Source: Ascaphus truei
Taxonomy: Eukaryota > Chordata > Amphibia > Anura > Ascaphidae
DNA: 64,000 nucleotides
NCBI GenBank assembly: GCA_036426205.1
Contig: CM071567.1
Span: 287,792,145-287,856,144 of the forward strand
Direction of reading: 5' to 3'
The notes under the pieces are model-generated. The model did no database searches and had not been told where the DNA came from. It saw nothing but the letters and a program-made list of their open reading frames with translations. Shown here piece after piece: positions 55,306 to 64,000 of the stretch. A program made the translations under genes and the position numbers. How positions within the stretch are numbered: position 1 is the stretch's first letter; each line of letters starts with the position of its first letter.

Positions 55306-56330
55306 TGTCTTTATTTAAATAGCGCCATAAATGTACATAGCGCTTCACAGTAGTAATACATGTGGTAATCATATAAATAAGAAATAATATAAATAACATG
55401 TCATGGGAATAAGTGCTTCAGACATAAAAGTAACCTTAAGGAACAGGAGTCCCTACTCAGAGGAGCTTACAATCTAATTGGTAGGTAGGGGAACATACAG
55501 TATAGAGACAGTAGGAGGGAATTCTAGTAAGTGCATCTGCAGGGGCCAAGATTTATGTATCATGTGTCCAGGATTAGAGAGTGTGTAAAGAGAAAAGAGA
55601 AGGGGTCCCAGCACAGAGCCCTGGGGTACCCCCACAGAGAGATCAATAGAGGAGGAGGAGGTGTGAGCAGAAGAGACACTGAAAGTACGATGGGAGAGGT
55701 AAGAGGAGATCCAGGATAGAGCTTTGTTCCGAATACCAAGCGTATGGAGAATGTGAAGGAGAAGAGGGTGGTCCACAGTGTCAAATGCTCCAGAGAGGTC
55801 GAGTAATATGAGCAGAGTGTAATGACCTCTGTCTTTGGCAGCATGGAGGTCATCAGTTATTTTAGTGAGGGCTGTTTCAGTAGAGTGAGCAGTGCGGAAG
55901 CCAGATTGTAGAGGGACTTGAAGAGAATAGGTGTTGAGAAAGTGTAGCAATCGAGAGAATACAAGACGTTCAAGGATTTTGGAGGCAAAAGGCAGGAGGG
56001 AGACAGGTCGATAGTTAGAAGGACAGGTAGGGTCAAGCTTGCTGTTTTTGAGTAATGGTATAATGGTTGCATGCTTGAAGGAGGATGGAAAGGTACTAGA
56101 GTTGAGGGAAGAGTTAAAAATGTGTGTGAGCATAGGGATTATAGTAGGAGCAAGAGGTTTTAGGAGATGGGAGGGAATGGGATCAAGAGGGCAAGTGGTA
56201 GAGGGAGAAGAGGAGATCAGCAGTGATACATCCTCCTCCAAGATAGCGGAAAAAGAGTCAAGAAAGGCAGGAGGAGAGTTGGGAAGAGGTGTGGGATGTG
56301 AGGAGGCAACAGGTACAGTATGCCTTAACG
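55306..56330 (-). pseudogene. L2-type LINE reverse transcriptase, internally deleted
   Basis: The minus-strand frame carries L2-clade ORF2: PLDPIPSHLLKPLAP, NYRPVSLLPFASKILERLV (RT motif 1-2 region), LLILLDLSGAFDTVDH (motif A with catalytic Asp), GVPQGSVLGPLLFSLYT (motif B). Immediately afterwards, near 55580, the sequence jumps to the 3' UTR, removing the motif C (xxDD) region and C-terminus that the copy at 9066 retains. The residual frame ends at 55474 in UTR sequence. The 3' tail lies beyond the miniature element at 54887-54905. Confidence 0.88.
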
Positions 56331-56544
56331 TGGCATGCAGACTTACAAATGCTTTGGCCAAAGGGTTTAACAAAGTACCCCTTTTCATGAGATTATTATT
56401 TTATCATAGCCTAATTGGTAGGAGCGCAGAAATCGTTCTTTTTGTTTTTCTATATGTAAGGCCTATCTTTTTACCTGCAGCAAATTTCTATAGGAAGGAG
56501 CGCAGTATTATGTACAGTTTCTCCTTTTCCTTGCTGCATACTCC
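56331..56544. other. dispersed-repeat fragments
   Basis: 56331-56395 contains ATGCTTTGGCCAAAGGGTTT, a partial copy of the family at 11740 and 41400. The rest to 56544 is non-coding with nothing recognised. Confidence 0.5.
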
Positions 56545-56658
56545 CAAAGGGCATTTTATATATAGTATCTCTGAAAAGTCATAGGGGTAGGTTTATTGGC
56601 TCATCTGCTTTACATAGCAGTTACTGAGCCCCTACTAATTTTCCAATTAGTGCAGGTA

Positions 56659-58360
56659 CTGCTGCGACACACTTTATTCGAGCAAATACCCAGTATGTAC
56701 CTGGCAGATACCTGGAATGCGCCGCTCCTCACCTCTGACAAGCCCCGTTGCGTTTGCCTTCCGAGCCATGGTTCATGCCTGGCTGACGGGCGGCTGATCT
56801 GTTAAATGATAATGATTAGGATTTAATAGGCTGCAATGCTTCGCGTGTCTACCAGATGGCATAAATTCATGAATTGTAATGCAGTATATATATATATATA
56901 CTGTGCAGTATTGCAGCCAGCGGGAATAAATAAGAGAAAGCACTAGGGTTAGGGAGTGATCACAGAACCACACCAATTGAAACAAAATAATGAGTGAATA
57001 AATGGTAATCCAAAAAGTGGGTGCAAACTGTGAACTGATTAGTTAATCAGAAAAAGGGAGGAAGGAAAACACAAAATGGATGTGTCTCCTAAAAGAATCC
57101 ACTATACTGCACTCCTACTTGATTTAAAATTTAACTTTTAATATATTTACATAAAACATATGTTACCAAAACGTTGTGTATTGTGCATTAAGAATAAATT
57201 AAATAATCAATACCTAGCGTACGTAATGAATGTACGTTGAAATAGTCTCAAACAACAAATTGTAGTAGAGTTACAGGACACAGGGCGCTAATAGTCCGGG
57301 TATGAACCATCTGGGGCACCTATGAGATCAGGTATATATGTAATTATAAATATAACTTACAAAAACTCAGTGACTGATTGTGTCATGAAAATACAGCAGT
57401 CCTGCTTCAAACTTTAACCACAGAGCACTTAGGGATGTCTGTTAGAAAAGTATTACCATCCTATATGTATTGAAGTGCTGCTGACAGTATGGTGATGGAG
57501 AGTAAAGAACACTACATAAAAGCAGCTCCAAGTAGGAGACTGACAACATGGACGCGCAATGTTGTCAGTCTCCTACTTGGAGCTGCTTTTATGTAGTGTC
57601 TCTGTAGTCTCCGGCTCTATCTATGTAGATCTGAATTTGATACTCTCACTAACATCAGTGCGCAAGCCTGCCTGCTCTCTTTATATAATATGATTTTGGA
57701 GGTGTGCTGTAGAATGATCACTGATTCAAATGCTGTGAACAATTGCTTCACAATGCTTGTGATCTTTTACTCTCCATCACCATACTGTCAGCAGCACTTC
57801 AATACATATAGGATGGTAATACTTTTCTAACAGACATCCCTAAGTGCTTGTGGTTTAAAGTTTGAAGCAGGACTGCTGTATTTTCATGACACAATCAGTC
57901 ACTGAGTTTGTAAGTTATATTATAATACATATATACCTGATCTCATAGGTGCCCCGATGGGTTCATACCCGGACTATTAGCGCCCTGTGTCCTGTATCTC
58001 TACTACAATTTGTTGTTTGAGTATTTCAACGTACATTCACTGACACGGACGCTAGGTATTGATTATTTAATTTATTCTTAATGCACAATACACGACGTTT
58101 TGGTAACATATGTTTTATGTAAATATATTAAAAGTTAAATTTTAAATCAAGTAGGAGTGCAGTATAGTGGATTCTTTTAGGATACACATCCATTTTGTGT
58201 TTTCCTTCCTCCCTTTTTCTGAGCGGGAATAAAATGCTTCAATCCCTGCCTGGAAAATAACGCAATGCACTCGGGGAGAAAACAGTCACAAACCTCAATA
58301 CACCCGAGTATACCCGAATTCGTGGGACTAGCCGAGCTCGAATAAAGTGTGTCGCCAGTG
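56659..58360 (-). mobile_element. TA-flanked miniature element split by a foldback insertion
   Basis: Reverse-orientation family member (56659-56930 and 58234-58360, 399 bp when the insert is discounted) with TA flanks 56657-56658 and 58361-58362. It lies inside a second copy of the 54389-type repeat: left context CCAATTAGTGCAGGTA, right context GTGTCAGTCTGGACATCACC, both found together at 54590-54640. Confidence 0.9.
56931..58221. mobile_element. 1.29-kb foldback insertion with 12-bp target duplication
   Basis: Flanked by AGCGGGAATAAA on both sides (56919-56930 and 58222-58233), a 12-bp duplication of target. The interior is a giant inverted repeat: about 57050-57508 pairs with about 57768-58218. 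The spacer starts with a perfect hairpin (57509-57549 against 57559-57599, 41 bp each, loop GGACGCGCA). The left end has about 115 bp without partner. No pol found; a snapback Penelope-type pLTR is one possibility. Confidence 0.85.
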
Positions 58361-58439
58361 TATAACACACCAAAGTGTCAGTCTGGACATCACCCTCCAT
58401 TGAATGGTAGGTGAATGTTTAAGGCTGACAGAGAGGATT

Positions 58440-59050
58440 ACGCTAACAGACTACAAGAAAGCTGCAGGTCAGATCCCCTACATATTTATGGTAAACACTT
58501 CTCGTAGATATTTGTAACCTCAGCTCCGGTTAAAAAAAGAGGAGTGGCGATCCTACTCCATAAAGGGTTTTTGTTCACCCCGATCAAAGAGGTGTCCGAT
58601 GTTGAGGGGAGATACCTGATTGTGTCGGGTACCTTGCATGGGGTGGAGTTGACAATCACTAATGTTTACGCCCCCAATTCTGGTCTTCCCAAATTCTTCT
58701 CCGCCTTTTTCAAAGAGTTGGGTTCCGTGGCAAAGGGCCAAATAATACTAGGTGGGGACTTTAACACGACCCTGAACAAAAAATTAGACAGGTCAGCCCC
58801 AATGCCACAGAACCATATGTCCCAAAGCCCAGACAACATCTGAAACTCATAGAATATCTCAGGGTGTTTGGCCTGGTTGATGTGTGGTGAGAATTAAATC
58901 CCTATTGTAAAGACTACACATTCTACTCAGCCCCTCATGGAATTTACACCAGATTAGACTATATTTTAATCTTCTCCCCCCTAATTACCCAAGTGCACTT
59001 AGCACATATAAAAAATATAATGTGGTCTGATCATGCTCCAGTGGAGGTAA
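58440..59050 (+). pseudogene. L1/Tx1-type LINE ORF2 endonuclease domain
   Basis: Encodes the APE-type endonuclease: RGVAILLHKGF, GRYLIVSGTLHGVELTITNVYAPN, IILGGDFNTTLN (Asp/Asn catalytic pair), and, after stops near 58842 and 58890, GIYTRLDYILI and WSDHAPVE (the final catalytic Asp-His). It is the likely continuation of the ORF2 start at 43615. Stops and a frame change make it non-functional. Confidence 0.82.
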
Positions 59051-59054
59051 GATA

Positions 59055-59550
59055 GTAGAAGAGTGAGTGTAATGCTCAGCAATCAGACACGGTTCCTTAA
59101 GTAGAAAACATGTGAGATAAATGTCCAGATGAAAATGGAGTGTCCACAAAGTGATAATATAGTTGGACTGGAAGGAATAAGTGTCTAGTGGAGTCCACGT
59201 GACACCCACATCAATTGACACTTCAATAAACACCCATCCAGTCTATGAGAATATGTACCATAATCTCCTTTGTATACAGGATTTAACTTAAGGCACTGTG
59301 GCTTTTTACCTGTACACTCCGAGGGACACTCCAGTCATCTGTGGCGTGCAATTCATCCAGGTGTAGATTCCAAGTAGCAGTAGATGTAGCACAGGGAAAT
59401 TCTGCTTCTGGTATGCAGAGGAGGAAAAATAGCCAGGCAACTCCAAACTAAGAATAATGATCAAATTTATTGCATGCTAGAAAAACAATAAAAAACGGAC
59501 CACATGAACGCACCTACGCGTTTCATGCAACAGCACTTTATCAAGGTGCT
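59055..59550 (-). mobile_element. Penelope-like pLTR inserted in the LINE
   Basis: Breaks the ORF2 frame after the endonuclease. On the minus strand it opens with a hammerhead-like relic (59550-59511: CACC, TTGATAA, stem II, GAAACGCGTA, GGTG, with CACC/GGTG as stem I), then non-coding pLTR sequence. The LINE frame resumes at about 59551. Confidence 0.6.
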
Positions 59551-60135
59551 GGAGTGTCCCAAACCATCATCTATCTGGGAAGCCCACAAGGCTGACCTAA
59601 GAGGCAAACTAATTGGAATACCAGCAAACAGAAAAAAGGCGAGACAAGCTAAAATAGACAAGTTGAACACAATAATAATTCCCAAAAACTTTTGAGGGAA
59701 CTGGCATCCGCAGAGGGGAACATAATACTTGCCTTTCTGAGGCGGCAGAAAAAACGATGACGTCGATAAAACAAATATATTTTGAGAAGGCTAACAAGCC
59801 TGACTCTATGCTGGCATATCGCCTTAGACATAAACAACCCCAGTCAAATATCCACAAAATTCGAACCAACTTGGGGAACCTAGCGTCTAAACTGGTTAAA
59901 ATTGCAAAAGAGTTCGACTCTTTCTATAGTAAGCTATACGATTGTAAAAAAAGCAACTAAATCCCAGAACTATGGAAAGGAGCTGGAAAAATATTTATCT
60001 GATTCAGGGCTACCCACTATTCCTGAGCACAAGCAAGATAACATAAACAAATTAATTACGCCAGAAGAGATAGCAGAGGAGATTAGCTCCCTGAAACAAA
60101 TCCCCAGGGCCTGATGGATTTTCAAATTTATAATT
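59551..60135 (+). pseudogene. L1/Tx1-type LINE ORF2, segment between endonuclease and RT
   Basis: Fragments in several frames: IWEAHKADLRGKLIGI, an ANKPDSMLAYRLRHKQPQS segment, EFDSFYSKLYD, and finally TPEEIAEEISSLKQIP followed by a GPDGF-like LMDFQIY region, the usual lead-in to the RT domain. The RT core itself is missing where LTR-like sequence starts. Confidence 0.75.
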
Positions 60136-61250
60136 CAAAAAATGTGCCCGTCTTCTTATTCCCCATCTGGTTGTCCCCCCATTTTACCTGCAGACCGCAT
60201 CTGGTCTGCGGGTACGCGTATGCATGTTGTCTCCCTAATATCTTCCCTTTAAAATATTGTATATCCTGCCCACCATGCTTAGTGTAACAGTTGTATTCCA
60301 AAGCCCAGTTTAGAGTAAAAAATATGTACTTTTAAAATGTGTATCCATCTCTATACAGATAGTCCTGGTATCCTAATAAGTAGCTAGGATTCTGCATAGA
60401 GATGAGGGATCAAATAGGAGAAGGGAGATCAAGAGGTGTCAGAACGTTTGGTGTGGGGAAGGGTGGAGTACCAGGTCTGAGACAAAGGTTTTGTTCGCCC
60501 AGACTCAGTGGAGCCTACCCAGCGGGAGGTATAGGGCTGGCAAGGGGAATACATTGCTAGTAGGCACGATTCCCATTGGCCAGTTTGAATTTCCTGCTTG
60601 CCGGCATCCTGAGTCTCCTCGAATCATCCCCTCCTCTGACATGTACAGCCAGCTGAGCACCCAGCTCTGATTGGCTGTTACAGCTACGATCTGTGCTCTG
60701 ATTGTCACCAGTCCCTTCTCTATGTTGAACATAGAACAGGTGAGGTCTTTTTAAGGGGACTTGCCGATCAGAGAACAAGACTTGAGACTTGGTCCGGTGA
60801 GGCGCTGGTGGTCTTTTCAAAAGTGCTTTGCTCAGAATAACAAAGCACTCAGCACAGAGTTGCCAGAGAAGCCTAGTTTTGCTGAAGACAAGTTATCAGA
60901 TCGCGGCCAAGTTCTACTTCTCATCTAAGTTGCGGTCAGCGGGGAAAGACAGATTTCTCTACCTGAAAAGAGTACTGTTAGGGTTCTGGATGTGGAGTGG
61001 AACGGGTAAGCCTACTGAAGCAGGCGTCCTGAAACTCCCCCCAGACTCCTAGTTACAGTAAGTGTGTATTTGCTGTATTTTGTGTATCATTGTGTGTCTG
61101 CTGGTCTCACCAAAATAAACCTATTTTATTCCACTACTTTGTCCTGCCTAATGAATTGATCTCAGAAGGTAAAGGTGTTAAAAGTACTGATCTTGTGTGA
61201 CAGTTGTATTTTCAGAGAGGTACCCAATGGTAAAGACTCCACTTGAGACC
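60136..61250. mobile_element. LTR-like insertion replacing the LINE RT core
   Basis: A moderately GC-rich, non-coding block that contains CAAAATAAACCTATTTTATT (61111-61130) and ends near TTGTGTGACAGTTGTATTTT. A similar TGTAACAGTTGTATT word lies at 60282-60296. The combination of a polyadenylation-like AATAAA and a terminal TGACA suggests an LTR, but I could not fix both ends or a target duplication. Confidence 0.35.
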
Positions 61251-61960
61251 TTTTAATTGAACTATGCTGGACTGTGTCATCCACTCTCATCAATATATAA
61301 GCTCCAACCATTTACTGATGACTCTTACAAACCAGATTATGCTATTTATTGGGTTAAGGATTTGGGGTCCGAACTAACCGATGGAGTGGACACAGATATG
61401 GTAACAATCTAAAAAGAGTTCTATATTAACTCACATTTAAGGAAACACCAATAACATTCTGATGAGTTGGTATTTGACCCCCCCTTGAGGAAGATCTATG
61501 CAATAGCATAAGGTCTTTCTTGGAGGAATTGTGGACACACTGGTATCAATACACATTTGGTTGTCATGTCCTGTTATTATCAAATACTGGATCAAAGCTC
61601 CAAAAAAATTTTCAGAAATATTTGAGATTGATCTCCCTCTAAATCCCTATATTTTCTTACTAGGAACACCCCTCGGGCGATCGTTATATCCAATCATTTT
61701 AAGCTTCTTACACATCTTTTAATAACCACCAGATGTACTTTAGCAGCCTTTTAGAAAAAAATAAATGCCCCACCATTAGATTCACTCCTCAAGCGCATAT
61801 GGATCCTGAAGCTAACAAAGATAAATACCCATTCTATTAGAAATTCAGAGGATAAATTCTTCTTGGTTTGGACTGCTTGGCTAGATTTTCACGAAGTTGT
61901 TTGTCCCCTTTTACTGACTAATACTGTATGTGACCTCATGGTTTTTATCATTCACTCACA
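61251..61960 (+). pseudogene. L1/Tx1-type LINE ORF2 C-terminal region
   Basis: Heavily interrupted frames show the end of a Tx1/L1-type ORF2: an FLEELWTHWYQYTFGCHVL-like segment, the helical stretch around FLLGTPLGRSLYPI (about 61650) and the tail near FFLVWTAWLDF (about 61860). Confident only as the 3' part of the same LINE because it is collinear and in the same orientation. Confidence 0.55.
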
Positions 61961-63462
61961 GTTTAATCCCTTTCGAATAATGCAATGTTCTTTTTATTTT
62001 TTCTTCTCTTTTCCTTCAAAAGTACTTATATAAATGTTTCAAATTTTTTTATTTATTTTTTTACATTTTGAACGCATTTGATTAAATGTAATTGGATATG
62101 GTATTACAATATTTAACTTTTTACTTTGTGATTTTCATTAAAGGACTGAAAACCATTAAAAACATCTTTGGGGAAAAATACTCTATTTATTCAACTTTTA
62201 AGTGGGTTGATGCTGTGTAAAAAATGACTATTACTTTGAATCATCCCCAATACAGTACTATTTGTTTTGAAGGTACTTCAGTACAACTGTACAGTATATA
62301 AACACAGGGTTTAGTGGCCCCTCAGGCACGCAAGGGGTTAATTGTACAGCATGGTTGTACATTAAATCCAGACATTGCCAATTCTATTTTAAAGAACATT
62401 ATTTTTTAGATGCTATTGTATTTACTTAAACTATTGCTACACTTTATTTGGATTTTATTCTCATCGTGTATCAAAATGAAATTATAGAAGTGATGTGAAA
62501 TTTGTTTACTTAATAACAACTTCATAACCTTTGTCTACAAAGCATAAAGTGAAATTAGGTTGCATACTGAAAAGTTTTGTTGGACAAACACTATCACTTG
62601 TTATACACTCTAGTGCCCACAGTTATATCTGGCAAACAGATGGTGAAAGAGAAAAATAAAGCTGTGTTAGCTCCACTGAGACCAAATATCTCTTTCATTT
62701 TTTATTCTGTTTTCTTCTAGCACAATACTCAAGGGAATGTACTAGCTTGGATTTTATAGGTCAGGTGTTCTACTGCTAAAGAACATTATAGAAAGGCAAA
62801 ACAGGTCTTGATTTTATAAAATCTACTAATGAAATCTTAAGGATTTCTAAATTACCGTTACCAAAATGGACTAACCAGTATTAAACGGCATGTGAATGCA
62901 TGTTGGAGAACATATTTTTATTGTCCATTGCTGGGTTTTATGTGTACTTTTAGTCCCCATGGCAACAGAACTGATAAGCATTTCAGTGCCTTTTAGATTA
63001 ACAATCACTTATCATTGTTACTTTAAGCTCCAAATCAAGGTACAATAGGTGCCATTAAATTACTCTACAAAGTTGCAATCCCTCTTGTCCACTTAACATT
63101 TATATCCTTTTTTACACTGACCACATCCATATTTAATTGATTGAAAACTATTTAATTATTTAACACATTATTTAGTTGTTTTGTCCTATGTAAAGATATT
63201 GATTGATGTAAATACAAACAAAAAGGATATTTCCAAACTCAGAATTAGCTTCCAGTGGGATTTGAAATCTTAATTTTCCATTTTCCTTTTTGCAACTTTT
63301 CACTGCTCTACCCCACCAAGAAGCACAACGCTGACTGCTGTCTGCTTTCAGTGCCCTATGGATGTATATTGTACATGTAAATAGGCACACCTGTCAGAAT
63401 CGGTTTCACGGATTTTCCCAGTCTTTAGGGGTCCTATCCGATCCACCAAAATAAATCTTGAG
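61961..63462. other. AT-rich stretch, nothing recognised
   Basis: No coding motif, long inverted repeat or family match recognised. Short poly-T tracts and scattered TACTGTA words only. Confidence 0.55.
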
Positions 63463-64000
63463 CAACATAGTTACATAGTTACGTAGTTACATAGTAGATG
63501 AGGTTGAAAAAAAGACTTCCGTCCATCAAGTTCAACCTATGCTAAATTTAGACAACAGATATTTTATCATATCTCTATACTTATTGATCCAGAGGAAGGC
63601 AAACAAAACCCCAGAGTCATATCATCCAATGATATCTCATAAGGGGAAAAATAAATTCCTTCCTGACTCTAAGAATTGGCAATTGGATTTATCCCTGTAT
63701 AAACATCCTTCCCATGTATACTTATTTGGTATATCCCTGTATATCTTTCCTATCTAAAAAGATGTCCAACCTTTTTTGAACAAATCTATTGTATCTGTTA
63801 TCACAGTCTCCATGGGTAATGAATTCCACATGTTAACTGCCCTTACGGTAAAGAACCCTTTCCTTTGTTGCTGGTGAAATCTCCTTTCCTGCAACCTTAA
63901 GGGATGCCCCCGAGTCCTTTGTACTGCCCGTGGGATGAATAGTTCTTTTCAAAGCTCCATGTATTGTCCCCAAATATATTTGTATATAGTTATCATATCC
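63463..64000 (+). repeat. dispersed frog-type repeat, runs off the window
   Basis: Starts with overlapping ACATAGTTACATAGTT units, then GTAGATGAGGTTGAAAAAAA and CCGTCCATCAAGTTCAACCT, and continues to the window edge. A reverse fragment is at 51-117. I recall this sequence as abundant in anuran genomes; class not determined. Confidence 0.7.

Noticed and set aside
56039..56584. 181-codon plus-strand frame
   Set aside because: It is the antisense of the L2 reverse transcriptase and runs into unrelated repeats; no domain visible.
1..64000. Host protein-coding genes, tRNA or rRNA genes
   Set aside because: No frame or spliced set outside transposon families showed a recognisable domain, and no tRNA or rRNA signature was found by eye. 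Short host exons could still be missed.

Overview
This window is typical of a large, repeat-rich vertebrate genome, most likely an anuran amphibian. The evidence is the combination of Penelope-like elements with GIY-YIG endonucleases, Tf1/sushi-type Gypsy elements, PIF/Harbinger elements with a separate Myb/SANT gene, L2 and Tx1/L1-type LINEs, many TA-flanked miniature elements, and at both window edges a dispersed repeat that I recall as common in frog genomes. I found no convincing host-gene exon, tRNA, rRNA or CRISPR array. Almost everything that codes is transposon-derived and most of it is broken.

Layout. 1-5000: two Tf1/sushi-type Gypsy fragments lie head to tail on opposite strands. 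The plus-strand one keeps an LTR and the first codons of gag; the minus-strand one keeps LTR, gag, protease and RT and carries a miniature element inside pol. 5000-8800: LTR-like and Penelope pLTR pieces, a minisatellite and palindromic repeats. 8800-10200: a Tc1-like transposase split by an L2 LINE tail. 10300-16700: three miniature elements (10348, 11097, 16490) and a 5'-truncated Penelope copy (12069-14600). 17488-39710: a candidate 22.2-kb PIF/Harbinger element with matching terminal inverted repeats and TTA target duplications. It holds a transposase at its left end, a Myb/SANT-like gene at its right end and a divergent forkhead-domain gene between them, and it has been expanded by Penelope insertions, a solo Gypsy LTR, microsatellites and a 1.8-kb tandem duplication. 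41400-43660: a foldback repeat and the 5' half of an L1/Tx1-type LINE. 43700-58440: nested Penelope copies, a second Harbinger fragment with a 30-bp coding minisatellite, four of the seven copies of one TA-flanked ~400-bp miniature element plus a fifth split by a foldback insertion, and an internally deleted L2. 58440-61960: ORF2 of the L1/Tx1 element, interrupted by a Penelope pLTR and an LTR-like insertion. 61960-64000: unannotated AT-rich DNA and the dispersed frog repeat.

The parts inform each other. Several insertions can be proved because an uninterrupted paralogue of the target lies in the same window: the solo LTR in a Penelope pLTR, a miniature element in an L2 tail, and a miniature element in Gypsy pol. 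Penelope pLTRs repeatedly carry hammerhead-ribozyme-like motifs, and one 0.79-kb palindrome has its centre almost exactly at the predicted ribozyme cleavage site. The Gypsy LTRs show sequence evidence for self-primed reverse transcription. The most unusual item is the forkhead-domain gene lying between the two canonical Harbinger genes.
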